Positions 1 to 7,134 of a DNA stretch of 10,608 bases are shown here, piece after piece (positions within the stretch are counted from its first letter, which is position 1; every line of letters begins with the position of its first letter). Location: positions 1 to 10,608 of the forward strand of contig CAMCQL010000047.1 in the NCBI GenBank assembly GCA_945877005.1, given 5' to 3'. The notes below the pieces were generated by a model. It did not search any database. It saw only the letters and a list, made by a program, of their open reading frames with translations, and was not told the origin of the DNA. This stretch comes from Chryseobacterium gleum (GTDB lineage Bacteria > Bacteroidota > Bacteroidia > Flavobacteriales_D > Crocinitomicaceae). A program made the position numbers and the translations under genes.

Positions 1-1059
1 TACAATAAAGTATTAGATATTAATCCTAAATCACCAAGAGGTCTTGTTAGAATTGGTAAATTGTACCAACGTGTTAATGCTGATTCATTAGCGAATGCAA
101 ATTACCAAGAAGCACAAAGAATAGATCCTACTTATGCTCCTGCTTACAGAGAAAATGCCGAATTATTTTTGAACAGTAACAAGCCAAAAAAGGCAATTGA
201 AAACTGGAAGAAATACCTTGAATTAAATAACAGTTTGGAGGCAAGATATAGGTATTCTACAGCTTTATTTTCTGGTAAACAATATTGCGAAGCGATTACT
301 GAATTATTGTATTTAAAAAATAATGCGTTTACAAATTCATTTGTAGAGCGTATGTTGACTTATTCGTATGCAGAATGTACTTCTGATAAAGAGAATGCGA
401 ATAAAGGACTAGTTTCATCGGATGATTTTTTCAGAATTACATCAACTGATAAAATCAATTATTTAGATTTTATATATAGAGGTAAATTATTGTCAAATTT
501 GGGAACAGATTCTTTAGCATTGTTTGAATACGAGAAAGCGATTAATTTGGATATTCGTGCTAAGAAAGATGTTTCAGGAATTATGGCATCAACTTATTTA
601 AAATTAAAAAACTATTCTAAAGCGATTGAAAATTACGAATACAAAAGAGCAAATGATAAATTGACACCGGCGGAATTGTTTGAGTTAGGTCGTGCGTATT
701 TTGTGGGGATGAAAAATTATGTGAAAGCAGACAGCGTATTTATGACCCTAAACGAAGTTTCACCTTCCTTTGCTCCTGGTCATTACTGGAGAGCGTTAAG
801 CAATCATCAATTAGATCTTTCAATGGAAAAATGGCTAGCGAAACCTTTTTATGAAAAAACTATTCTAGCAATCAAAGTTGAAGATAGATTAAAAGGGAAT
901 AATAAAAAGATGAGCATCGAATCAGCACAATATTTAGGTGGTTATTATGAGAGATCTTTAGAGAAAGACATCAATAAAGCAAAAGAATATTGGAAATTAG
1001 TTGCTGAACTTGATCCTTTGAACGAATCAGCAAAACAATTTTTGAATAAAAATAAATAG
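1..1059 (+). CDS. TPR-repeat protein, 5' end missing
   Basis: The frame is open from the first base, so the start lies upstream of the window; 352 residues remain before the TAG at 1057-1059. A TTG at 61 could be read as a start but the preceding 20 codons are clearly the same protein (end of a TPR helix pair, with a typical DINPKSP turn). Tetratricopeptide-like helix pairs recur: around visible residues 35-80 (EAQRIDPTYAPAY, then KAIENWKKYLELN), 155-185 (LGTDSLALFEYEKAINLD), 195-215 (YSKAIENYEY) and near the end (NKAKEYWKLVAELDPLNESA). TPR solenoids mediate protein-protein contacts; no catalytic domain is visible, and the missing N-terminus could hold a signal peptide or another domain. It is separated from pepA by a terminator, so it is not functionally tied to the genes that follow. 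The TPR call is firm; the specific role is unknown. Confidence 0.85.
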   Translation, partial: YNKVLDINPKSPRGLVRIGKLYQRVNADSLANANYQEAQRIDPTYAPAYRENAELFLNSNKPKKAIENWKKYLELNNSLEARYRYSTALFSGKQYCEAITELLYLKNNAFTNSFVERMLTYSYAECTSDKENANKGLVSSDDFFRITSTDKINYLDFIYRGKLLSNLGTDSLALFEYEKAINLDIRAKKDVSGIMASTYLKLKNYSKAIENYEYKRANDKLTPAELFELGRAYFVGMKNYVKADSVFMTLNEVSPSFAPGHYWRALSNHQLDLSMEKWLAKPFYEKTILAIKVEDRLKGNNKKMSIESAQYLGGYYERSLEKDINKAKEYWKLVAELDPLNESAKQFLNKNK

Positions 1060-1082
1060 TGAAATTTGTATCTTATTACATT

Positions 1083-1110
1083 AAAGCGCAATATTAATTG
1101 CGCTTTTTTT
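1083..1110 (+). terminator. Intrinsic terminator after the TPR gene
   Basis: A perfect 10-bp stem (AAAGCGCAAT at 1083-1092, ATTGCGCTTT at 1097-1106) encloses a 4-nt loop and runs into a seven-T tract at 1104-1110. It lies 23 nt after the TPR stop codon. The form is that of a textbook Rho-independent terminator, so pepA should be transcribed from its own promoter. Confidence 0.93.
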
Positions 1111-1143
1111 GTGCTATAATTTAAAATATTCTTACAAATTTTA

Positions 1144-1175
1144 TTTAGTTCATCACATGATATTACCTAACTTTA
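1144..1175 (+). promoter_or_regulatory. Candidate Bacteroidota-type promoter for pepA
   Basis: TTTA at 1144-1147 and TAACTTTA at 1168-1175 are separated by 20 nt. Each differs by one base from the Bacteroidota consensus pair (TTTG, about 19-21 nt, TAnnTTTG). It lies between the upstream terminator and the pepA start at 1202, where a promoter is required by the layout. The sequence is AT-rich, so chance matches are possible. Confidence 0.4.
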
Positions 1176-1201
1176 CAATTGATTAATATAAATCTACTAC
1201 T

Positions 1202-2593
1202 ATGATTGCAGAAATAAAAAAATACACGCAAGATACAAGCCTCGTTTTTGTTCTTGGAAAAAAGAATTATTTATCAGAAGAGGAAAATTCAAATTTATAT
1301 GAGTTCGCTTCTAATTTTATTGCAGGAAATGAAGAATTTGATTACTTAAAAACAGGCAGTCAATTTATTTTCTTTGTAAAAGAATCTGATGTAAAAGAAA
1401 GGTTACGTGTTGCGGGACATAAAGTAAGGACCCATTTAAATAAAAGCGAAACTGAAATAACCATTGTCTCTAAAAAAGAGCATTCAATTTATGTAGCAGA
1501 AGGATTAGCATTGTCTAATTATCAGTTTCTAAAATATTTTAAAGATGCAACGAAAAAGAAGTATGCATTGGAAAAAATAAATGTGGTGGGTAAGTTCGAC
1601 ACAAATCTAATAACTACGTTAAATAATTCCATCAAGGCAGTACTATGGGCGCGTGATATGGTAAACGAGCCAGTCTCTTTTTTAACAGCAACTCAACTTG
1701 CAACCGAAATTAAAAAACTAGGGGAGGAAGCAAATTTTTCTGTAAATGTTTTAGAAAAAAATCAAATTGAATCTCTTAAAATGGGAGGGTTGTTAGCAGT
1801 AAATAAAGGTTCTATTGATCCTCCAACTTTTTCAATATTAGAGTACAAACCTAAAAATGCTAAAAATAAAAAACCAATTGTATTGGTTGGAAAAGGAGTA
1901 GTATATGACACTGGAGGATTGAGTTTAAAACCAACTGCGGGCTCTATGGACTTAATGAAAAGTGACATGGCGGGCGCTGCATGTATGGCCGCGACGATTT
2001 ATGCCACTGCTTTGAATCAATCAGACGTTCATTTAATCGGTTTAATCCCAGCAACAGACAATAGACCTGGAATGAATGCATATACTCCGGGTGATGTTAT
2101 TACAATGTACGATGGAACCACAGTAGAAGTATTGAATACAGATGCGGAAGGAAGAATGATTTTAGCAGATGCGTTAGCTTATTCCAATAAACTAAATCCT
2201 GAATTAGTAATTGATGCGGCGACTTTAACAGGAGCTGCAGTTGTCGCTATTGGAACAAAAGCATCTTGTTTGATGGGGAATGCGAAACAAAAAGTAATGG
2301 ATCAATTAATTGAATCCGGGAATGATGTCCACGAGCGATTGGTTCAATTACCTTTTTGGGACGAATATTATGACGAAATGAAATCATCCATTGCTGATTT
2401 AAAAAATGTTGGAGGGAAATATGCAGGGATGATTACTGCAGGTAAGTTTTTGGAGCATTTTGTTAAGTCACCTTATGTTCACTTGGACATTGCTGGTCCT
2501 TCATTTTTAGAAAGTCCGCAAGATTATAAAGGGAAGGGCGGAACAGGTGTTGGCATACGTTTATTGTTGAACTTTTTAGAGAATTTGAAATAA
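1202..2593 (+). CDS. pepA: Leucyl aminopeptidase, M17 family (cytosolic, two-metal)
   Basis: This 463-residue protein has the usual two-part layout of M17 peptidases: a poorly conserved N-terminal domain (about 1-150) and a C-terminal catalytic domain. The family signature NTDAEGR is at residues 312-318. The expected metal ligands and catalytic residues are all present: K231 and D236 (GKGVVYDTGG), K243, D255 (KSDMAG), D314, E316, and the bicarbonate-binding arginine R318. Such enzymes remove N-terminal amino acids from peptides in the cytoplasm as hexamers using two divalent metals. No signal peptide is visible. The ATG at 1202 is the first start after the intergenic region and gives a normal family length. 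The stop is 1 nt from the pdxA start, so the two are almost certainly co-transcribed. In some bacteria PepA also binds DNA; nothing here tests that. Confidence 0.96.
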   Translation: MIAEIKKYTQDTSLVFVLGKKNYLSEEENSNLYEFASNFIAGNEEFDYLKTGSQFIFFVKESDVKERLRVAGHKVRTHLNKSETEITIVSKKEHSIYVAEGLALSNYQFLKYFKDATKKKYALEKINVVGKFDTNLITTLNNSIKAVLWARDMVNEPVSFLTATQLATEIKKLGEEANFSVNVLEKNQIESLKMGGLLAVNKGSIDPPTFSILEYKPKNAKNKKPIVLVGKGVVYDTGGLSLKPTAGSMDLMKSDMAGAACMAATIYATALNQSDVHLIGLIPATDNRPGMNAYTPGDVITMYDGTTVEVLNTDAEGRMILADALAYSNKLNPELVIDAATLTGAAVVAIGTKASCLMGNAKQKVMDQLIESGNDVHERLVQLPFWDEYYDEMKSSIADLKNVGGKYAGMITAGKFLEHFVKSPYVHLDIAGPSFLESPQDYKGKGGTGVGIRLLLNFLENLK

Positions 2594-2594
2594 G

Positions 2595-3686
2595 ATGGAG
2601 AAAGAAAAAAAGTTAACACGTGTAGGGATTACGATTGGAGATATCAACGGCATTGGACCTGAAGTAATCATTAAATCATTGAAAGATCAGCGTATTTTAA
2701 CCGATTTTATTCCGATTATTTATGGCTCTACTCGAACGCTTTCATATCATAAAAAAGCGATAAAAGAAGATGAGTTTGCCTACCAGTCTTGTAAATCAGC
2801 GGAAGACGCATTGCCTAATAAAGTAAATGTGATCAATGTTTGGAATGAAGAGTTAAAATTTGATTTGGGACAAGTAACAGAAAATGGGGGGAAGTACGCA
2901 TACATGGCACTAGAAAAGGCGACACAAGATTTGGCAAGCAATAAAATTGATGTTCTTGTTACAGCTCCAATTTCAAAAGAAGCTATTGGTAAAGCTAACT
3001 TTAATTTCCCAGGACATACTGAATATTTAGCTAATTTATCTAATGTTGACGAGGCGTTGATGATGATGATTAGTTCTGTATTGAAAGTTGCTTTGGTGAC
3101 GAGTCATGTGCCGATTCAAGAAGTATCGAAATTAATCACAAAAGAACTGATTATTCGTAAATTAACCCAACTCGAAAATAGTTTAATAAAAGATTTTGGA
3201 ATTATTAAGCCAAAGATTGCTGTTTTAGGACTAAATCCGCATGCTGGTGAAAATGGAAAGTTAGGTAGAGAAGAGAACGAAATTATAATTCCGGCAATTC
3301 AAGAGAAATTTAATGCAGGCTCTTTGGTTTACGGACCATATCCTGCTGATGGATTTTTCGGATCGAGTGCCTTTAATAAATTTGATGCAGTATTAGCAAT
3401 GTATCACGACCAAGGCTTAACAGCTTTTAAAGCTTTAACCTTTGATGAGGGTGTTAATTTTACTGCAGGGTTACCAATTGTAAGAACATCACCTGATCAT
3501 GGAACTGCTTTTGACATTACTGGTCAAGGAATTGCTTCAGAACAATCGATGAGAAATGCAATTTATGCAGCAGTTGACATCTATAAAACACGAAAATTTG
3601 TCAGGGATGCTTCTGCAAATCCATTGAAAGAACAAAAAATAGTAGAACAGAAAAAAAGAACATTTGTTAGTAAATCAACAGATTAG
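2595..3686 (+). CDS. pdxA: 4-hydroxythreonine-4-phosphate dehydrogenase (PLP synthesis)
   Basis: PdxA oxidises 4-phosphohydroxy-L-threonine with NAD(P)+; after decarboxylation the product is condensed by PdxJ to make pyridoxine 5'-phosphate in the DXP-dependent vitamin B6 pathway. The 363-residue sequence carries the family landmarks in order: GDINGIGPEV (15-24), TAPISKEAI (123-131), GHTEYLA (140-146), TSHVPI (169-174), LNPHAGENG (213-221), YHDQGL (270-275) and SPDHGTAFDI (299-308). The three metal-binding histidines correspond to H171, H216 and H271. The protein is somewhat longer than the E. coli enzyme, with a lysine-rich N-terminus and a charged C-terminal tail after about residue 335. 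Its ATG follows the pepA stop by one base, and no separate promoter or Shine-Dalgarno site is visible. The alanine racemase domain encoded downstream is a PLP enzyme, though this proximity may be incidental. Confidence 0.96.
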   Translation: MEKEKKLTRVGITIGDINGIGPEVIIKSLKDQRILTDFIPIIYGSTRTLSYHKKAIKEDEFAYQSCKSAEDALPNKVNVINVWNEELKFDLGQVTENGGKYAYMALEKATQDLASNKIDVLVTAPISKEAIGKANFNFPGHTEYLANLSNVDEALMMMISSVLKVALVTSHVPIQEVSKLITKELIIRKLTQLENSLIKDFGIIKPKIAVLGLNPHAGENGKLGREENEIIIPAIQEKFNAGSLVYGPYPADGFFGSSAFNKFDAVLAMYHDQGLTAFKALTFDEGVNFTAGLPIVRTSPDHGTAFDITGQGIASEQSMRNAIYAAVDIYKTRKFVRDASANPLKEQKIVEQKKRTFVSKSTD

Positions 3687-3762
3687 ATGTTATTTATAAA
3701 GCATGATTTAGTAAATAAATCTAATTTTAAAAAAGATATCAAGATTCTATATTTTATTTTAT

Positions 3763-3770
3763 TAACTTTG
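3763..3770 (+). promoter_or_regulatory. TAnnTTTG -7 box before the DUF177-rpmF-plsX-fabH-acc cluster
   Basis: TAACTTTG at 3763-3770 matches the Bacteroidota -7 consensus TAnnTTTG exactly, in the 102-nt gap between pdxA and the DUF177 gene, the longest gap between genes after 1201. The start codon is 18 nt further on, giving a short leader. I could not find a convincing TTTG -33 element at the usual spacing, so only the -7 half is supported. Confidence 0.5.
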
Positions 3771-3788
3771 TAGTTCTAAATCTAATAA

Positions 3789-4388
3789 GTGAAAACGAAT
3801 ATAAAAGAATTTTTAATTCCTTTTGTTGGACTAAAAATCGGTAAGCACTTTTTTGATTTTGAAATAAATTCTTCGTTCTTTGATGCTTTTGAGTATTCTC
3901 CAATTCAAAATGGTGTTTTAAATGCCAAGTTAGAATTGGATAAAAAAGAAACAATGTTAATTGCAAATTACATTGTTGATGGTGAAGTTGAAACAATTTG
4001 CGATCGATGTAATACTGAAATGCAATTACCCATTTCTGGATCTTTTCGATTAATTTATAAGTTTGGTACTGAGGAAGAAGAAGATGAGAGTTTGATTGTT
4101 TTACTCCCAGATCAATATGAAATTGATGCGAGTATCGCAATTTATGAGTTGATTACCTCTTTACTTCCATTACGGTCAATTCATAAAAAAGGAGCATGTG
4201 ATGAAGAAATGTGGAAACTTATTCAATTGCATACCGTAAACGCAAATGAAGAGTCCGAAGATGATGAAGATTTTGATGATGATGAAGATTTTGATGATGA
4301 TGACGAAGATTGGGACGATGAATACGACGATGATGATGGATCAGATGATAGTGGATCAGACTTTCCGTTATTGAATAATTTGAATTAA
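3789..4388 (+). CDS. DUF177/YceD-family protein with an acidic C-terminal tail
   Basis: The position directly before rpmF, the N-terminal motif IPFVGLKIGKHFFDFEI (residues 10-26), the CDRC pair (C71, C74) and a later GACDEE (135-140) identify the DUF177/YceD family. Homologues of YceD have been linked to 23S rRNA/50S subunit metabolism, and the conserved pairing with L32 fits that. The start is GTG at 3789; no upstream in-frame start fits the -7 box, and the N-terminus aligns well with family memory. The unusual part is the end: residues 154-191 are almost wholly Asp/Glu with scattered Phe, Trp and Tyr, encoded partly by two identical 18-nt units. This tail differs from the short basic end I recall for many Bacteroidota members. 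Stop to rpmF start is 24 nt. Family assignment is good; biochemical role is unproven. Confidence 0.85.
   Translation: MKTNIKEFLIPFVGLKIGKHFFDFEINSSFFDAFEYSPIQNGVLNAKLELDKKETMLIANYIVDGEVETICDRCNTEMQLPISGSFRLIYKFGTEEEEDESLIVLLPDQYEIDASIAIYELITSLLPLRSIHKKGACDEEMWKLIQLHTVNANEESEDDEDFDDDEDFDDDDEDWDDEYDDDDGSDDSGSDFPLLNNLN
4260..4295 (+). repeat. Tandem 18-nt repeat in the DUF177 acidic tail
   Basis: Two identical copies, 4260-4277 and 4278-4295, each encode Asp-Asp-Glu-Asp-Phe-Asp. A third, diverged unit follows from 4296 with an extra Asp codon and Trp in place of Phe. The GAT-rich run is the kind of sequence that grows or shrinks by replication slippage. Confidence 0.85.
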
Positions 4389-4412
4389 ACGTTATAATAT
4401 AAACAAAGTAAA

Positions 4413-4604
4413 ATGGCACATCCTAAGAGAAGAACTTCTACAACTAGAAGAGACAAGAGAAGAACGCATTTTAAAGCGATAGCTGATAATATTGCGATCT
4501 GTCCTACAACAGGTCAGCCTCACTTATTCCACCATGCTCACTGGCATGAAGGGAAACTTTACTATAAAGGTAAAGTAGTAGCTGAGAAAGAAGTAGCGAT
4601 TTAA
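4413..4604 (+). CDS. rpmF: Large ribosomal subunit protein bL32
   Basis: This 63-residue basic protein begins MAHPKRRTSTTRRDKRRTH, the signature N-terminus of L32, which packs into the 50S subunit near domain II and VI rRNA. The C-terminal part has CPTTGQPHLFHHAHW (30-44). Many bacteria have two CxxC pairs forming a zinc ribbon here; this protein has only C30, with several His residues in the area, the form I associate with Bacteroidota, so classic four-Cys zinc binding is unlikely. Length is normal. It sits 24 nt after the DUF177 gene and 25 nt before plsX, in the widely conserved yceD-rpmF-plsX-fabH order, so co-transcription is expected. Confidence 0.97.
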   Translation: MAHPKRRTSTTRRDKRRTHFKAIADNIAICPTTGQPHLFHHAHWHEGKLYYKGKVVAEKEVAI

Positions 4605-4629
4605 GCTATTAATTAATTCATTCTTCCTG

Positions 4630-5568
4630 ATGAAGATAGGAATCGATATTTTAGGCGGAGATTTTGCACCTGATGCGAATATATCAGGTGCAATTCTTGC
4701 CCAAAAAAAATTAGAGGGCAACGCAACAATTGTTTTGATTGGAGATGAAAATCAAATCAAGCTAGATTTAGAAACTAGAGGGATAGACGAAAGTTTATTT
4801 GAGATTGTACACGCACCAGATGTGATCACTATGCATGATCATCCTACGCGTGCAATACCTCAAAAACCAAATAGTTCTATTTCGGTGGGTTTTGATTTAT
4901 TAGCCACAAAAAAAATAGATGCATTTGCAAGTACTGGTAATACTGGTGCTATGCTCGTTGGTGCAATCTATAAAATAAATACAATTCCTGGAATTATTAG
5001 ACCATGTATAACTTCGGTATTACCTACATTCAATGGTGGTAATTCTGTATTGTTGGACGTTGGTTCTAATGCGGATTGTAAACCTGACGTTTTGTATCAA
5101 TTTGCTGTTTTAGGTGCTTTGTATGCTAAAAACGTTTATGGAATTGAAAATCCAAGAGTAGGTTTATTAAATATCGGAGAAGAAGAAACAAAAGGCAATT
5201 TACTGACAATTGCTGTACACAAAATGTTGTCTGAATCTGAAGAAGTAAATTTCATTGGAAACATTGAAGGTAGGGACATATTTTTGGGTAAAGCGGATGT
5301 AATAGTGTGTGATGGATTTACTGGGAATATTGTATTGAAGCAAGCTGAAGGAATTTATTATATAATGAAAAAAAGAGCGATTCAAGATGATTATTTTGAT
5401 CGTTTCAATTATGAAAATTACGGTGGTACTCCTATTTTAGGAGTAAAGGGTAATGTAATTATAGGACATGGAATTTCAAACGAAAAAGCAGTCATGAATA
5501 TGATTTTGCATTCGTATGAAGTTGCGAAGTCTGGACTTGCGATGCGAGTTAACGAAGCATTTAATTAA
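4630..5568 (+). CDS. plsX: Phosphate acyltransferase (acyl-ACP to acyl-phosphate)
   Basis: PlsX converts acyl-ACP and phosphate to acyl-phosphate, the donor used by PlsY to acylate glycerol-3-phosphate, the first step of phospholipid synthesis at the inner face of the cytoplasmic membrane. The 312-residue sequence shows the family motifs: GIDILGGDFAPD near the N-terminus (4-15), ASTGNTGA (100-107), LLDVGSNADCKPD (141-153), NIGEEETKGN (181-190) and CDGFTGNIVLK (227-237). Length is close to that of other PlsX proteins. The ATG at 4630 places the GGDFAP motif at the expected distance from the N-terminus. Its stop is 1 nt before the fabH start, implying tight co-transcription and perhaps translational coupling. 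Confidence 0.96.
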   Translation: MKIGIDILGGDFAPDANISGAILAQKKLEGNATIVLIGDENQIKLDLETRGIDESLFEIVHAPDVITMHDHPTRAIPQKPNSSISVGFDLLATKKIDAFASTGNTGAMLVGAIYKINTIPGIIRPCITSVLPTFNGGNSVLLDVGSNADCKPDVLYQFAVLGALYAKNVYGIENPRVGLLNIGEEETKGNLLTIAVHKMLSESEEVNFIGNIEGRDIFLGKADVIVCDGFTGNIVLKQAEGIYYIMKKRAIQDDYFDRFNYENYGGTPILGVKGNVIIGHGISNEKAVMNMILHSYEVAKSGLAMRVNEAFN

Positions 5569-5569
5569 G

Positions 5570-6559
5570 ATGGGTAAAATTACAGCAGCTATTACGGGTG
5601 TTCAAGGCTATTTGCCAGAAACGATCATGACGAATCATGATTTGGCTAAAATAGTGGATACTACAGACGAATGGATTCTTACGAGAACTGGTATTTCTGA
5701 GCGTAGAATAATGAAAGATGGTGCATCTTCTGATATGGCCGCTGCAGCAGTTGAACAATTACTAAAGAAAAAAGGAATTGATCCTTTAGAGATTGAATTG
5801 GTAATTGTGGCTACAGTTACACCTGATTATCCATTTCCAAGTACTGCGAATATTGTATGTGATAAAGTAGGCTTAACCAATGCATGGGGGTATGATTTAA
5901 TTGCTGCCTGTTCAGGTTTTATCTATGCATTACAGACGGGAGCTAAATTTATTGAGTCTGGTACTCATAAAAAAGTATTGGTGGTAGGCGTTGATAAAAT
6001 GAGCTCAATCATTGATTATCAAGACAGAACAACTTGTGTCATTTTTGGAGATGGTGCAGGTGTTGTTTTATTAGAACCGAATGATGAGGGGATGGGTGTT
6101 CAAGATGCAATTTTGAAAAGTGATGGGGGTGGTCGAAAATATTTAATTCAACCAGCTGGAGGTTCAGCTTCACCGGCAACAATAGAAACTGTTACAAACA
6201 GAGACCATTTTGTAAAACAAGAAGGTAAAACTGTATTTAAGTTTGCAGTAACAAACATGGCGGAGGTTTCTGCTGAAATTATGGAGAAGAATAATCTTAC
6301 GAGTGATGATGTTGATTGGTTGGTTCCGCATCAAGCAAACTTAAGAATCATCGATGCAACAGCCGATCGTATGGGCTTATCGAAAGATAAGGTTATGATT
6401 AATATTCAAAAATACGGAAACACAACCGCTGCAACACTACCACTTTGTTTGTGGGATTGGGAACATAAATTAAAAAAAGGAGATAATATTATTTTATCTG
6501 CTTTTGGAGGTGGATTTACATGGGGAGCAGTTTATTTAAAATGGGCATATAATTCTTAA
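5570..6559 (+). CDS. fabH: Beta-ketoacyl-ACP synthase III
   Basis: FabH condenses an acyl-CoA primer with malonyl-ACP to begin fatty-acid synthesis and, through primer choice, sets the straight- or branched-chain profile. All three catalytic residues are present: C114 (AACSGF), H254 (VPHQAN) and N284 (KYGNTT), along with the GGGFTWGA glycine-rich end (313-320). I place the start at the ATG at 5570, giving 329 residues, because the sequence from there (MGKITAAITGVQGYLPE) matches the family N-terminus; the frame is open upstream to 5516, but that stretch overlaps the plsX coding end and resembles no FabH. The gap to plsX is one base and to accB 17 bases. It supplies the condensation step that uses malonyl units made with the AccB and AccC products next door. 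Confidence 0.97.
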   Translation: MGKITAAITGVQGYLPETIMTNHDLAKIVDTTDEWILTRTGISERRIMKDGASSDMAAAAVEQLLKKKGIDPLEIELVIVATVTPDYPFPSTANIVCDKVGLTNAWGYDLIAACSGFIYALQTGAKFIESGTHKKVLVVGVDKMSSIIDYQDRTTCVIFGDGAGVVLLEPNDEGMGVQDAILKSDGGGRKYLIQPAGGSASPATIETVTNRDHFVKQEGKTVFKFAVTNMAEVSAEIMEKNNLTSDDVDWLVPHQANLRIIDATADRMGLSKDKVMINIQKYGNTTAATLPLCLWDWEHKLKKGDNIILSAFGGGFTWGAVYLKWAYNS

Positions 6560-6576
6560 TCTAAAAAATAGAAAAG

Positions 6577-7056
6577 ATGGACTTTAATCAAATACAAGAT
6601 TTAATAAAGTTAGTTGCAAAGACTGGAGTTAGTGAAGTGAAAATTGACCAAGGTGATTTAAAATTAACTATTAAAGGCGAACAAAAGCATACAGAACCTA
6701 CAGTAGTTTATCAAACTTCTAATGCAGCTCCTGCACCTGCACCTGCATTGGTTTCTCAGCCGGCTGCCCTTCCTGTTAAAGAAGAAGTTAAAGCTCCAGT
6801 AATTGAAGATTCTAAATTGGTGACAATTAAATCTCCAATGATTGGTACTTTTTACAGATCTTCTACACCAGAAAAGCCTGCTTTTGCGCAAGTTGGTGAT
6901 TCAATTTCAAAAGGACAAGTAGTTTGTTTGATAGAAGCGATGAAATTATTCAATGATATTGAATCTGAAGTTTCTGGAAAAATTGTTAAAGTTTTGGTAG
7001 ACGATGCTACTCCTGTTGAGTACGATCAACCATTATTTTTAGTAGATCCTGCATAA
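6577..7056 (+). CDS. accB: Biotin carboxyl carrier protein of acetyl-CoA carboxylase
   Basis: AccB carries the biotin that shuttles carboxyl groups from biotin carboxylase to carboxyltransferase in malonyl-CoA synthesis. The 159-residue protein has the standard three parts: an N-terminal helical segment (about 1-36, beginning MDFNQIQDLIKLVAKTGV), an Ala/Pro-rich flexible linker (about 49-66, APAPAPA) and a C-terminal biotinyl domain from about residue 80. The biotinylation site is K123 in EAMKLFNDIE, and SPMIGTFYRSSTP (86-98) is the usual start of the domain. The ATG at 6577 is 17 nt after fabH with an A-rich GAAAAG just before it. Downstream, before accC, lies a strong intrinsic-terminator-like hairpin, which is unexpected for genes usually expressed together. 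Confidence 0.97.
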   Translation: MDFNQIQDLIKLVAKTGVSEVKIDQGDLKLTIKGEQKHTEPTVVYQTSNAAPAPAPALVSQPAALPVKEEVKAPVIEDSKLVTIKSPMIGTFYRSSTPEKPAFAQVGDSISKGQVVCLIEAMKLFNDIESEVSGKIVKVLVDDATPVEYDQPLFLVDPA

Positions 7057-7071
7057 TTAAAATTAGTATTA

Positions 7072-7113
7072 GGGTTTAGGTATTGTGCTCTACAATATCT
7101 AAATCCTTTTTTT
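7072..7113 (+). terminator. Intrinsic terminator or attenuator between accB and accC
   Basis: A 15-bp stem joins 7072-7086 to 7092-7106 around the loop GCTCT; every position pairs in RNA, two as G-U. It is followed at once by seven T (7107-7113). It starts 16 nt after the accB stop, and only 21 nt remain before the accC ATG, leaving no room for a separate accC promoter after it. It therefore looks like a partial terminator that sets the AccB:AccC ratio, or a regulated attenuator. Confidence 0.85.
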
Positions 7114-7134
7114 ATACCATAAAAAAGGGAAAAA

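Noticed and set aside
1115..1120. TATAAT resembling an E. coli -10 box
   Set aside because: It sits immediately after the terminator T tract with no matching -35, and Bacteroidota promoters use TAnnTTTG. The later TTTA/TAACTTTA pair fits better.
3705..3721. GATTTA/TAAATC inverted repeat after pdxA as a terminator
   Set aside because: The stem is 6 bp and nearly all A-T, with no T tract following, so it is too weak to call.
3716..3785. Direct repeat TAAATCTAA at 3716-3724 and 3777-3785 as an operator pair
   Set aside because: Nine AT-rich bases in an AT-rich gap can recur by chance, and there is no symmetry to suggest a regulator site.
3754..4140. Minus-strand open frame opposite the DUF177 gene
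   Set aside because: It is antisense to a well-supported family member, has no recognisable motif, and would run across the promoter region. It is a shadow of the real gene.
5516..5569. Upstream extension of fabH overlapping the plsX end
   Set aside because: The extra 18 residues match no FabH N-terminus, whereas the ATG at 5570 begins the family-typical sequence and follows the plsX stop by one base.
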